Below the pieces are notes generated by a model. The model did no database searches. It was not told the DNA's origin and was given only the letters and a program-made list of their open reading frames with translations. This document shows, in pieces, positions 21,970-35,379 of a stretch of 64,000 nt of DNA. Within the stretch, counting starts at the first letter, position 1. Each line of letters starts with the position of its first letter. The DNA comes from Heterocephalus glaber (taxonomy: Eukaryota; Chordata; Mammalia; Rodentia; Bathyergidae): assembly GCF_000247695.1 (NCBI RefSeq), contig NW_004624795.1, forward strand, positions 9,550,414-9,614,413, read 5' to 3'. Both the position numbers and the translations under genes were made by a program.

Positions 21970-24204
21970 GAAATACTTTTAATTTACTTTGAATTTTTTG
22001 CTACCAGCGTCTTTTTGGTGGTTAACATAAACTTTTAGAATAAATATGGAGTTTATCTTTCAAAATATTAAACAAATAATAAAGTATTTTATTTGATTAA
22101 ATTTCTTTTTTTTTTAATCCCCAGCTTGATCAAAGCAAGATAATGCATATGAAGGATCTACTTTATTTGTAAAGATCATTGTGGTTGTACTCTTCAAGGT
22201 ACTAAGACCAGTAATTACTATTAAATTAGCAGAAAAGCTATATATTATATATGTATATATCCAATTATTATAAAGAATGCAATGAGTCAGCCATTTAACT
22301 ATGTAGATCTTAATCATTTGATGGAAGACATCATACTTTGACCCTTTCATATTAAGTTGATATTGATGCTTCTTTGTTACAAAGTTCACAAGTGAAAGAA
22401 GAGTCCAGGGCCAGAAAAGTAAGGACCTATTTGAGGCTCTCACAGTTATTTATCAATTTATAGATGAAGAAGGCACATAAATGTCTACAATGTCTGGGAA
22501 CCATTAACTTCCTCCTGAGAAATAACATGAGAGAAGAAATTTCTCTCTTTCTGTATCAACTGTTGGAGAATTTTTTGCTTTGGCCGACAAAAGCCAACTC
22601 TAAACCTGATGGAGCAAGAAAGAGACAACCTGACAACATCATTCAGTTTCTGAAGAAATGGACTCTGGAACTTCCCACCTCTGAACTTCTTATATGGTAG
22701 ATCGTAGGTTCATTGTTACTGAAGTCATTTTTATTTTGTTTTTCTGGACTTGTGGTAGAAAGCATCACAATAATACAGTGTACCTAAAATAATAATAACT
22801 TATTTTACATCAAATTTGAGTTTGCATAAATAAAGCGATACCTGATACATTTGCTTTGTTCTCTCTATTTCAGATATATGTATTGCTAGAAGCTATTATG
22901 GCTCACTTTCTTTAAAAGTGTACCACACAAAATTGCCTGCTACAATTACCTCTAATGCTCAAGAATGGCTTTTCTCTCTGTTCTCTCACCCTTGCCTTCA
23001 ATTCTAGCAGTGACAGAAGCAAGCGTGGCTTTTAGGAGGACAGAACAAATTTTAGGATGAGGACTACCTAAAAATATCTTACAAAGTTAATACTACTATA
23101 TTATTATTTGAAGAAGGAGGAGGAAAATAAGAACAGGAGAAAGAGGAAAAGAAAATAAGAAGAGGAGGGTGAAGTAATGATTAAAGTTTATATCATATGA
23201 CCACTATTAAATATTTCTCCAAGACATCATTACCTGAGGTTTTATCTTTTAATCATTCTATTTTTGAAGTTATTAAGGAGAACAAAAGGGAAGCAGAAAA
23301 CTTGGTTTCTGCAGTTGAACAACTTACAATTATTTCTCTTTAACGAATTATTCTGTACAATCCTTACAATGAATATTTGTAAATTAATGGGGTCATTTAC
23401 TTCCTTGAATTAAGTGAAATTTCACATTTTAAAATCTTAGTTTATGAATACAGACATAATGCTACTTAAAGCTGCAATGAAAACATTTCAAAAGCTTTGA
23501 AGTGCTACAAATCATTTGAATTAATACTTTATATTTCTTCCTTTCATATTTAGTATTACAGCTTCAATAAGCAGGATTAGTTTCATTATTCTACATTAAC
23601 TGAAGTAGACTAATTTACTTGGTCATGACAAATATGTATCTGAATATTGTTTATAAATCAGTTATTAATTATTCTTTAAACCTGACTAAATTCATCTGAA
23701 TGTGTGAGAAATAAAATTAAGAAAACACGATTGTGACAAAATGTTCTCCATGTGGGAAAATCTAATGCTTTTCTTCTGATAATGATACAGAACAATAAAA
23801 AAGAGAAAAATAAATATCTGAAAATTATTATGTCTGACTTACACATTGGTATATGACTCCTTCAGTTAGAAAAAAATACCACGCTCTTTGAAATCAGGGA
23901 ACAAACTAAACTATTAGATCCTCAAACCTTACAACATAAGGTAAAATTACTTATGAATTCAATTAAACTCATAATTTAATAATACTTATGAGATTACTTA
24001 GTCATGTACCAATTCAGATTACTAATTATTTCATAAGTACCTTAAGGCAGAACTATCAGAGAAAATGAAGGTATCAGATAAATTTTAGATGCCATTCCTG
24101 GGCATATTTAGTACAAGTATATATGCCCTATGATATTTTGGAATCCCTATAAATAACAGCATTCCTAAACATATATAGACTATGAGCAATAGATTGTTTC
24201 TTTG
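21970..24204. other. Anonymous sequence with a possible old LTR
   Basis: At 22640-22788, 'tctgaacttcttatatgg', 'gaagtcatttttattttg' and 'gtagaaagcatcacaataat' resemble the 3' end of an old ERVL-type LTR in sense orientation. The 78-codon frame at 22464-22700 overlaps it and is not recognised. The rest is AT-rich, with short TA runs near 22228-22262 and a purine-rich stretch at 23112-23175. Confidence 0.35.
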
Positions 24205-24500
24205 TTCCAAGATCCCCCTTAAAATCTCAGTTGAATGTCATTTCTTTAGAAGTCTTTACTGGGTTAGATTCTTTTGTTAAATACTTGCAATATCAAACAC
24301 TTACTTTGAATAAACACAAATACCACTTGTACATAGGTAACTTATTTCTGTACTCTATTTCTTTTTTTGGTAGTTTGTAAGTGTCCTGAAGGCAAAGACC
24401 ACATCCTTCTTGTGTATGGCTTTGTCCTTATGGCAGAGCAGGTGCTGACTGATACCTTGCAAAACTCAAAAAACATTTGTCAGATGAATGAATACACAGA
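24205..24500 (+). repeat. L2 LINE 3' end, sense, old
   Basis: 'aaaatctcagttgaatgtca', 'gtttgtaagtgtcctgaagg', 'gagcaggtgctgactgata' and 'catttgtcagatgaatgaat' follow the L2 3' end down to its TGAATGAATGA-type terminus. Confidence 0.75.
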
Positions 24501-27500
24501 AAAAAACAAGCTAGGTTTGTTAATATAAAAAGCAAGAAGCTGGTTTCTGTGCATTTTCACAAATTTTCTGAAAATGCCAAGGGAAATCTTCTAATATATC
24601 ATTTTAAAAATCAGAATTGACTATGTAGTATTGTGTGATTTTTGTAAAAAAAAATCTATAAACATAAAATGATAAAGTACTTCAAGATACTCTATATTGA
24701 GAGAGTATATTTATTTGCTTTTCATCTTTAAACTGCTTGTAATTTTTAATTTTAACTTTCATCAGTTTTTATTAGATATATGTATATATTATTTTAAAGA
24801 ATTATATAACATTCATAAGACTTCTGGAGGAAAAATTAGTTCAGTGACAACTACTTTCAATTATTTTTTGTGTGGATTTGCATATTTTCAAATAGCATTC
24901 TAATATTCTATTGCATCATTTTTCAATTTTAGGCATCATTACTGAAGTACTGCTGTGGACAGAAATAATATATGTCCTCTCAAGAAGCAAAGTACAAAAT
25001 CTAAAATATGGTTTTTCTCTAGAGAAGCATGTAAATTTTAGTGCTGGGCTTTAAATATTCCATTTTATATTAATTGAAAACACTGAATTTATACCTGAGA
25101 AATAAATATCCTTTGAATAAGGATTAGAAAAAAGAATAAAATTAAGTTGCATTTATCAAGTAAAGTAATATTTGATTCTCTTTTTTTTCCATGGAAAAAG
25201 TGACAGGTTTCTCATATTAGTGTTTGGAGAAAAAGTTATTGCCAACTTGTTTTACTTCAAAATCTGTCATTACCTCCTGTAATATAAATATCTAAGTTCA
25301 CATGGAGGTCAGTGGGCCAGTATTACTGAAACATGCTTTAGAAAAGTGAGATAAATTGCAAAATAGGACAAGGATAGGAGTGACAGTTTACAAACTGCAC
25401 TTAATTAACTACACATAAAATGAATCTAAAGTGAAGTCACTGTTTTTTTTTCTCATTTTCCATAGTAAATGATGTCTTCTATATTCCCTGGAAAAGTCCC
25501 AGTATATGTTTTAAAATACATTAGCCTTCCCCCATTTTCTTAGTTTACTTTGTATCTATCACTACCCTTTCCCTAAACTCTACAATAGAATTTTAAAATA
25601 ACTCCCCGAATATAATAAAATACATTAGGTAATTGATAGAATATCCATTTCACTTGAAGGTGCTATCATGGATCTCTGTATCATTCTAATCTACTGTTCC
25701 AATCCTGACACAGCTATAACCTGGTATATTATTTTTATAACATTGTGGAACTATTTTTAGCAATCTTATTTTCTGGAGTCTGTGTCTTCTCTGTTGATTT
25801 ATTACTTCATTTCAATAGATGATAAGGGCCAAACTCTTTCAGGTAAAATATACATTAGAGGCACTTGTCTTTAAGACTTAGTGGACTCTGTTTTCTTTCT
25901 CACATGGATTTACTCATACAGAGTTTGATATTAACCTTCATCAGATTTTTAAAATGTGGTTTTCGTTCTTCCAATGGATAGTTAAGAAATCCAGTAGAAA
26001 TTTGTTTTGAGGTCCTGCACATGGCATTTGTTCTTGTTATTGTGGTAGTGGTGGTGATGTTCTCTCGGGAAGCTTTCAGGATATTCCTTATCTCCTGGTG
26101 TTTTACATTTATTGTGATGTAAAGCATCTGGCCCTCTTTTCATCCAATATGGTAGATATTTAATGGAAAAGTTATTCTTGTAGTAGTTGGCTTTCAGGAC
26201 AGTGACATTTTGAACATTATTCTCCCCTTACTGTTTTATTTTAGACATTCTTTTCTTTTTCTGAAATTTCTATTAGCTGAGTTTTGGACTCTTTTGGAGA
26301 AGCTCCTGATTTTTCTACAACTTGCTAATTATTTACTTTTCAAATTTGTTATACTTTCTTAATGTTATCATTAATCTTTCTAGTATTACATTTTTTACTT
26401 GTGTTATATAGCAATGAATCTATTTTCTCTGACTTCATTTTTGCTTGGTTGTATGTTTTGATCTTGTTCTTGTATAAGTATTTATTTAACTGTCTGGCAA
26501 TTACTGGCTCCTCCTCATAACTAAGAATAACGGTTATCAGTGAGATCGCAAAAAGCTGCAGTGGAGCTTGATGTACATTGGAGTGAACTTCATCAACAGA
26601 ATGTACTGCACTTGGTGAGTGGCCTTGGTGTGTTCTCCTCCACTGACCTGTTTCCCCAGAGACCAATCTCTCACCTCTTCTCTAAGGTGGGGTGGTAATA
26701 GAAGACATTAGCTTAGAAAGCAACATTTCCTTAGCTGTCACAATTAGGGAAATAGGCATATCTTTGTTCATTATTTAGATTTTCAGTTCATTCATTTGCT
26801 TCCAGCAACATATCATTTCATTTGTTATTCATCTTGGCCTGGTGTTTCCAGAGCCTCTCTGGTTAACCAGAGAATAATTTTGCATACTTCTTTCAGGCTG
26901 AAGGAGGAACAGTTGCCTGTCTTCAATAGGAAAAGATTGGGGCATCTAGCCTTTCTTTATATAACTTGCATTTAATTTTTCACATTTCAGACCTCATTCT
27001 GTATTCAACACAAATACCATTAGTATACACAAATACTATCAGTATTTTTAAAAAACTTTTTCCTGCTCCTGTACTGTAAGACTCCTTGTATCTTTGTGGA
27101 TTTCCATACATGACCTATAAGCATTTGGTGTTCAACCTTTTCTACTTTGTTTTTCCTCATCTGCTTTCCATTGTATGAAAAGTTATGGATGTCCTTCACA
27201 TGTTAAACGCTTTTCATTTTTTTTGACATATTTGTTTTCTTTGGGGTTTCAGAATACAGCAGAGGAAATATGTATATGTAATCTACTGTATATTGCTAGA
27301 CTCCATGTCTTCTCTACTTCTGTCTTTATTATCTTCACCTCAATGATTCTTATGATTCTCATTAAAATCACTTGGGGAGTATTTTTATGTCCTATAAAAT
27401 CTGGACAATATGGTTTTACATAACTTGCTTGTTTGTATACACATGCCTAATAAACAATACTGATTCTGCTTATTGATTAGTTTGTTCAAGTCATAAATAA

Positions 27501-29439
27501 TATGACTATAAATTTGTAAGTGAATTTACATTTTATCTCCACATGTGTCATCTCATTTGGTATACCGAACACTTATCTTGTCTACCTAAGAGTTTATATC
27601 TCATCCTTCTTTTCTTCACAATAGAGCTCCAGTTTATTTCGATGTGACCAAGGAAGGTGATCCTCTCCAGTCCCAATGAATAAATGAAGATGACTAATAT
27701 AAGCCAAACATGCCATTTTCCATCACTTCAGTGAACAAGCAATCTATGGACAAGTGTGAAAAACCTGATGAATGCAAGGAAAGCAAGTACCCTGGAGACT
27801 TCTATAGAATAAACATTTTATTTTTCTCCATGGTCAATATAATTGGGTAAAGTGACACAATATTCATGCATTTGTCTCTTCTTATACAGAACCAGAAATG
27901 GTTGATGCAACCATCATCTTAAGACCATTAATTTAAAACCAACAAACATATGAATAAGCAGATAGTAGCCTCAACACCATTATACTCCTGAGTCCATGAA
28001 CACTAGGGTGATTGTTACCTGAGGTAGTGAATGCCCATAATTCTAAAACCAAAGTCAGTTGAGTATATTATTACTAGAGACATGAAATCTCCTACCTACA
28101 TGCTCAGCACTTCACAATACTTATGCAAATACAATAATAAATAAAAATATGATGTGTTCAGTCATCTCAGTTTGAATCTGAGACTATTCAACTTGATATG
28201 AATATCCCAGGTTGAAAGTAAAAGGCATAGACATTTCTCTTATGTTTCACAGATATGGTTATTGATCGCCTCAATACAGAGGAATATTGGATTCCTTTAA
28301 TGTTCACACAAAGGGAAGAAGAAATGAGGTAAATTTATGAAAAGGATTTCTTCTGAAGTAGTAAGATATACCTTTATCATTACTATTTTTAAAGCTGGAA
28401 TGTAAAACTCTCTTGCCTCAGCTGACATCTGACAACAATTAAAATGCCAGATGTCAGTTTTTGAGCAGTGATTTTTGTCATAGCTTTTCTTAATTAGCTG
28501 TGTTTATTTTATTAAATTTGACATGGTCCCTAAAGGCTGAAAACATTCTGTGGCTATGAAGAGGTGTTGAATTGTTCAGCTGACTCTGTGAATTCATGAG
28601 TGTTGCAGGTGTGGAGTGAAGTGCAGAACAAATGAAATACACACCGCTCGGATCTACTTAAATTGAGGCTCCACTCCATGATTCAGGGACATAACAGTAA
28701 TATTTGAAGAAAAGCTTAAGTGCCCTATAGATACAGTGGAACAGTTGGAAAATCATACTCTTCAACAAAACTGACTCTTACTATTCTATACATCCTTTCA
28801 ACAGTAGCGCTCATCTCAGAACCTTCTATAGGATAAATAAGTATTTATTGGTGTGGGTCAGACACTGGCATTTTATATGACTTTTACTGTCATAATACTA
28901 ATGTCCTTGCATAAATGTATGTCAAGACACAAAATAGGGATTGATGTCTTGATTTCACCTCTAGAAGAGTTTTTCTTTCCCCAAATGTTCTTTATAGAAT
29001 GATCCCAATGCAAATATCTTCATTTATGTTACCTTTTCACTAGAAACAATTTCCATAAAGAACTAAACTTTTCCAAAGGAGTGGATGAGTGATTCCATAC
29101 AGCATACCAATGGCTCTATTGTTGATTTTTCATATTGTTGGTTTTTCAGGGACATAACCCAATGAGACTTGTCCACATTTATTCATTGCCTCTCCTTAAT
29201 CTAATGTGGGAAGGTAAAGCCCTTTGCTTTGGTGAATTTACAGATCAATGCAAAAGGTGTTGTTCCTACCCTGGTACAGCCCTCCCTCAGTGGTGACAAT
29301 AGGACATGCTCCAAGATCACAGGTTTGTAGAATAAAATTAATTTCAGGCTAAAAATATTTTAATGGTCTATTTGAAAGTATGTCTTTAAGATTTTCCTCT
29401 CTTTTTTCTGTCATTAATTTGACCCTAACTCCCATGCTC
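24501..29439. other. Anonymous AT-rich sequence
   Basis: No gene recognised. A 105-codon minus-strand frame (26349-26666) and its surroundings (25870-26670) have a T-rich texture like antisense old repeat coding sequence, but no family could be named. A short perfect inverted repeat lies at 28422-28457. The 82-codon frame at 27175-27423 has no visible domain. Confidence 0.4.
28422..28457. repeat. Short perfect inverted repeat
   Basis: 'ctgacatctg' (28422-28431) and 'cagatgtcag' (28448-28457) are exact reverse complements around a 16-base loop. No known RNA gene was recognised. Confidence 0.6.
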
Positions 29440-29640
29440 ATCTGTTTAATGAAGAAATATTTATTATGCCATAGTTACTAAGTGCCAGGCATTCTGCCAA
29501 GAGCTAAGGATACAGCAATGTGCAGGATCTTCCCAGATTCACACTGTGAGAGTGGACAGCCCAACAAAATGATAGCCACTGAACAACTAATTGTATATGT
29601 GGAGAATAGTGAGGCTGGTAATGGGCATTTTACAGTGTGA
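29440..29640 (-). repeat. L2 LINE 3' end, antisense, old
   Basis: 'gaagaaatatttattatgcc', 'actaagtgccaggcattctg' and 'gctaaggatacagcaatgtg' are a clear reverse-complement L2 3' terminus. Confidence 0.8.
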
Positions 29641-32600
29641 GGCTGGGAAGGCTTCCTGGAGGAAGCAAAGCAAACAGGACCCAGAAAGAAAAAAAGGAAG
29701 AGATTCCTGGAGCAAATGCTTATCTTGAAGATCCTGAAGTCACAGTGATTAGGTCACAGTGACAAGCTGGTCTGGATGTTCCCCTCAGCTTGACTAAACT
29801 AAAGGAGCCAGGCTTCTTTCTGCCTAAGGCCTCTACCTTAATTTTCTCAGAACATTTCTGCCCCTTTGAGGGTAAATTTTCTCCTAGTCACTTGCCAGTT
29901 TTACAGCCCATGAAAGTCCTTCTTTTGGAGACCAGTGTCCATCCTCAAAGCTTCATCCAGAGGGATCTTGGGTGCTGATCCCCAAGTTCCAGCCTGGCAC
30001 ACAAGAGACAAACTCTGCCCAGAAAACCCACTGGGTAACCATGATTTCCCTAGGGATGAACAGATTCCTGAGACAGAGCATTGGCAACGATGAACTCAGG
30101 ATGGTCCCAGACAGACTAGGATTTGTCCGTCACCATCCACTTCTATAGACGACCTTAGAGACAGAGGCCCCTCTCCCCATCAACTGCCTGCTTGTCTCAG
30201 CAGCCTTGTTTCCAGAACATTAATTGGAACTGGAGATAGAGGGAATCCAAGATATACTCAGGAAAAGTTATAATTTTCCCAGAAGTATACCCATGCGTAT
30301 GCCATTCATGCCAGCAAACAATGTATGATCAAAAATAGTCATTGAATCTATAGGTAAGTATCACTTTTCTTGCAGAGATGCCTTTGCCTTAAGACTCCAG
30401 TATCTCTCTGGGAAGTTTGCATGCATCTCACTAGTGATACCACCCATGACTGGGGATTCATGGAATTCTGGACAGGAGCTACTACTTTCCTTGCTAGAAA
30501 CACACAATGCAAGTTTTAGGATGAAGACAGTAAGTGATCTATCAAAGAATATTTTTGGAAATGACATACAAAAAGTTCTACTTGACTCCAAACTTCAATG
30601 TGTTTTCCATTCTGCAACTAAACTGTTATGACATCAAAATTCACCCCACTGACCAGACAATCCCATGTCATGTACCACTAGTGCTCCTCTATTCATTGCC
30701 TTGCTGTGCCTGACACACCTGTTTTCAATTCTTTGGCATTTTCTAAATCCAAACAGTGTGCTCTATATTCAAATATTCGTACTCCAATCGACAGTCTACA
30801 CTGCATCTTGAATATTTCAGTCCTTTTTCAATGATCCCAAGGTCTAATTTAATAGTTAGTAATTATATACATGGATGTACCAGTCGTTGATTGCTATCAC
30901 CTCTTTTTATTGTTACCTCGTTACAGTGATTGTTAAATATTTTCAATAATAACAATAATGCTATTGTGGCTAAAATTCCACTATTCCTCGACATCCTTCA
31001 TCTACCATTATATTATAAAGCTCAAAAATACAGTAATCCCAAACTACCTTTTTGATCCCTACCTTCTATTCCCAATTATACTCACAAGCCATTTAGATGT
31101 GTGCAACTTTTAAATAAAATTTGAGATCAATAGCACTGGAGTGGAGAAAAGGAGATTTCATTGTAGCATACACACAAAAAGGGGTTAACTAAAGGTTGGA
31201 TCAAATAGGCATTGTGTTTGAAAAATTTCTCAGTCAAATATCACTAGATTTTCTTCTAAATTCTGCTACCTTCTACCAAACTCCTGTACCAGCAGGTTCA
31301 TCTTTTCTTCTAGCTGTGTTCACCCTCCAGTGCACTCATGCTTTATGTCAGTCAGCATACCAACATGTAAGGGAGGAGGACTAAACATTAGCAAGATTCT
31401 GTATGTATATGTAAAGATAACCCAAGGCAAATGTAATTATTATGTATCACAAACACATACTAATAATAAAAAAGATTACTATTTTACAATGAGATTATGT
31501 ACTCAGCTCCCAAAATAATGATACTTCTTATCTAGCTCTTGGCATAACCTTCACTATAAAATACAGTATAGTACCAAGAACTAGATACAATGTTGTCAAG
31601 TTATCCATATTTAAATACCAAAACTGGGGTCTTTACCAATGCAACTTCAAGAATTATTTTTAATTCAGACACATATTAGTTGGAATGGATGCTCTTTTTT
31701 TCTGAATACATGATAGAAGATTTAGCTATCTGAATTGGTCCATCTATTTAGTAGGTTTTTATTTTGCTTATAAATTGAGGCAAGGGGAGATGGTTAAAAT
31801 AGTCATGTTTTCCTAAGATTTACCTATAAATCATTTGGTATATGAAATAATTCATCTCTGAGTATGATAGTGGATTAAATTTGACTCAGTTAATAAAATG
31901 CAAACATGCATGTCCCCTAATTAATGAGGCCATTCTTCTTCTCAATACAGGTATTTTTCTAAGTATTAGATCAATGGTTTTGTAGGCAAGCATTCCATTC
32001 AGGAGATTCCACGTTTTAGGCAGTGCATTCTCTTCCTAGTGTCTGTACATGAAATATTTTAGACAATCTGCATTTGCCATCAAATTTGCTAGAGTAACAG
32101 TTGCCTAACTTTTGTTTAAATTAATTCGTAAGAATTTTATTAGTGCAGTCTGAGTACCTTGGCAGCTTCGAGACATAACATCTTCTACATCCAGTTTGGA
32201 ATAATTACGGGCTGAAAAATTCAACGCTGCTCTGATTTTTTCAATGATATATCACTAGAGTCTTTTAAAAGTTGCAATAACATAGAGCGTGTGAAAAGCA
32301 AAAGGCTCTAAGTGCCTCAACTTACCAGCGATAGTGAGTACAGCAATTTGCTCAAGTAGCTGTAAATCAAATGTACTGTAGCTATTAAAGAAAACCCATA
32401 AGGCATACAGAGAGGATCTTGCATTGCCACTCCCTTTCCAGAAACTCTGCATACAGATGAGAAAGAGGAGCCCATGTTGTCTGCAGTGAGTGGTCTGCCC
32501 CACAGCAGAAAACATGATGATATAGACTTGTTTTTGGAAAACTGCTCAAGTTCAGCTTCACCTAGTAGGAGCCAAAGCAGGGCAATCACAGCTGGGCCAC

Positions 32601-33545
32601 AATCAAAGTCAGTTTGATATAATAAGAAACCTGATATCACAAAGAACAAATTACATCCCAGGCTACAAAACTGAGAAAATGTGTTTTCCAACTCTGAGTT
32701 CATTATCTGTGACTAATGAAAGATATTTCTTTCACCTTAAAAACATGTAGGTATAACTGTCTGTACACATCACGTAACATGCACACCCTTCGGTAGGAAC
32801 AGATTAGAGAGTACATATGACAGAAAAGAAGATACTCTGCTTTCAGACCCTTGTCCATAATTTTAACTATCAGTTTTCCATGCTTTTTCAGTGGAAATAC
32901 AGATTTAAGTCTACTTACAAGATTTCCCATAGGGAAGAAATGATTGAGAGCGAAAAAATGAATCTGTAGTGGGAAAAAAAAGTAGTAGAAATTACATTGC
33001 AGTAAAATTGAATCAGATTTCTTTTTGGTATTATGTTGCTGTGGAATGGAATGAGATGTTTTCCTGTTTGTTTTGAAATGACTCTAATTATAACTGACAA
33101 GAAAACTAAGCTCAACATGATGTCATTTGTATGGTATTTTGAAAATCATAAAAACTGGTTATGGAGAAAAGGCAGAAATGCAAGAAATAGCTAAATAAGA
33201 CCAGGGACAGTCATTCTAACATGATTACATTGCACTAAAATTAATATCCAGATTGCATACATAGTGTCACTGCAAACTGGGGTGGGCCATGTAAGTCAAA
33301 CTTGGAGAAGAATGGCTCCCAACAGGCTGGGGTAGCGAAATAACAATAGAGCCCTGGATACATCTTTGTGGAAAAGTCCAAATTGTAGCTAGAGTGTCAG
33401 ATGATTATATGGTAGGATTCATGTCTTCCTTAATGGCCCTGGGGACATAATCTGTACAGCAAAGATTCCAAGCTAATTTAAAGGTATCCAAGAGTTCCTT
33501 GAGAAACATACATGGGTGTCTTTTCTGTCTTTGTCATGGCAATCC
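29641..33545. other. Anonymous sequence
   Basis: No gene or confident repeat. Overlapping minus-strand frames of 86 and 128 codons (32255-32515, 32317-32703) and short frames near 30361-30631 and 31196-31518 show no recognisable domain. The region is less repeat-like than its neighbours. Confidence 0.4.
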
Positions 33546-33690
33546 TTTAAGTCACTTCATCCAATAAATATTTATTGAAAAATACTAGGGATATAAGAAT
33601 CAAAGTGTAAGAGACCCCCTCCCTGCCCCCTCAGAGTTTATAGCTTAGCAGTGCATAACAAGAAATACCATCTTAGTACAATGAGACCAC
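33546..33690 (-). repeat. L2 LINE 3' end, antisense, old
   Basis: 'cttcatccaataaatattta', 'aaaatactagggatataaga' and 'cctcagagtttatagcttag' follow the reverse complement of the L2 3' end. Confidence 0.7.
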
Positions 33691-33829
33691 AGAAGAGTGT
33701 TACACTACATCATCTTGGGAATGGAGGAGATTTGGTCAATAATTCTGCAGATATTTGTTTATACAATTTATTTGTCAGTGTCTGGGCGAAATTCTAAGTT
33801 GCTTACCATTTTAATTTTCAGTCCACTTT

Positions 33830-34290
33830 TATGTACCTCACTGAAATTTGGAAACAAAAAATAACAACCATATATTTTCTCACAATTCTGAGGGGGAATT
33901 AGGTGTCTGATCTTCAGCATCTTGGCTCATCTCTGCTGTCAGCTGTCACTTTGGGTCTAGAAATTCTGGAATGGCCTTATGCATATGTCTGGAAAATCAG
34001 CTAGTATTTCTGAAGTGTCTAGAATGAACAGGCTCTTGTTTTCCAGTAGTCTGACTTTGCCTTATTCTTGTGGTAGTCTAAGTACTCCCAAGGGCAAGAG
34101 CGGCAAGACAAAATTTGCAAGAACTATGTAAACCTCTGGTTATATCACATTTTCTGCTGATCCACTGGCCAAAGCAAACCACACACCTGGACCCAGCTTC
34201 AAAAAGTAGAAAATAGACATTTTATCAAAAGGTGGAGTTGCATAAATATTTTCTATTATATCTTGTTGAAAGGAGGCAATAATTCACTCT
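33830..34290 (-). mobile_element. MLT1-like ERVL-MaLR LTR, antisense, old
   Basis: 'tattttctcacaattctgag', 'aggtgtctgatcttcagcat' and 'ctgatccactggccaaagca' follow an antisense MLT1 LTR (tail, body, then the 'tttggccaat' box near its 5' side). Strongly diverged. Confidence 0.6.
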
Positions 34291-34794
34291 GTCTGGACCC
34301 CATTTTCTTGATTAAAGCTTTTCAATTCCATATTTATTTTGATCTAATTTTATACTATTACCTTTTACTTCAGAAGTTCTTCTCCAGTTTTTCTCCCATT
34401 TGATCTTGTTTTCCACCACTGGTTAGGATCAAAACTTTAGTCAGAGTTCTAAAAACTCCCCTTTAAATGCTCTTCTGTCAGGTGATTTGCTTACCATTTC
34501 AGACTTAGCATAAGTTCTATTTTATGTTCAGATTTTTCTTATTACTTTGAATAAGAATGGCTTTGTAGCTAACATCCAAACTATGTATATCTAAATTGCT
34601 TTCAAAAGTGTTGTTTTCCATGGATTTTTCTAAACTGAGAACAGTACCTATTCCTTGTAGCACATATTTTTGCTCTTAAACTTAAACTCACTAGATTCTG
34701 TTACCTATATCTTGAATGTTTATCTTGCCTCTCAAACTGGAAACAAAAGCCCTAGGAGATTAGAGATTGCTTTTAATACTGTATCTCTCAGCAG

Positions 34795-34860
34795 ATTGTC
34801 CCTACTCTCATAAGTGTAGATCAAACTGAAGCATTCTTCCATTAAAAAATTATATGTGAT
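34795..34860 (+). repeat. First copy of an imperfect 66-bp direct repeat
   Basis: 'attgtccctactctcataag', 'gaagcattcttccat' and 'tatatgtgat' recur at 35315-35379 with scattered substitutions. It belongs to no recognised repeat family. Confidence 0.75.
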
Positions 34861-35314
34861 TTTTTTGTGATTTTATTTACAAAAAATATGCAAAATGAGA
34901 AACACACGAATCTTTAAGTCTCAAAACAATTGACCATTTTCCTTATTTTGATTTTCAACTAAGAAGCCCAAAATAATTAAAGTAGCTTAAAGAGTAAAGA
35001 AGGAAAATTTGCAAGACATGGGATTTGGACAGATGTTGATAGACAAGAAATCAGTAACCGTAATTCACTTTTAATAAACAATCTTAGTGGCCCTGCCCTA
35101 TTTGCTTTACCAAACTTTGCTTCACTCATTTCTAAAGTCTGCTGAGAATCTAGGACAGAGAAGATGCTATATAATATAAGCACCAGAGCAGATGCAGGGC
35201 ATCTGAAACAAAACAAAAGGTGAAGCAGTATCACTCAACAAAGACTTAAGAACTTTTCCATGTTGATATCATTTTCCTAACTTTTTATTGCATACTAGAA
35301 TAAGGATATCAAAA

Positions 35315-35379
35315 TATGTCCTTACTCTAATAAGTATATATAAAATTGAAGCATTTTTCCATGAAAAATTTTATATGAT
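35315..35379 (+). repeat. Second copy of the 66-bp direct repeat, abutting the NUMT
   Basis: 'tatgtccttactctaataag', 'gaagcatttttccat' and 'tatatgat' match 34795-34860. Its end coincides with the start of mitochondrial COX1 homology near 35378. Confidence 0.75.
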
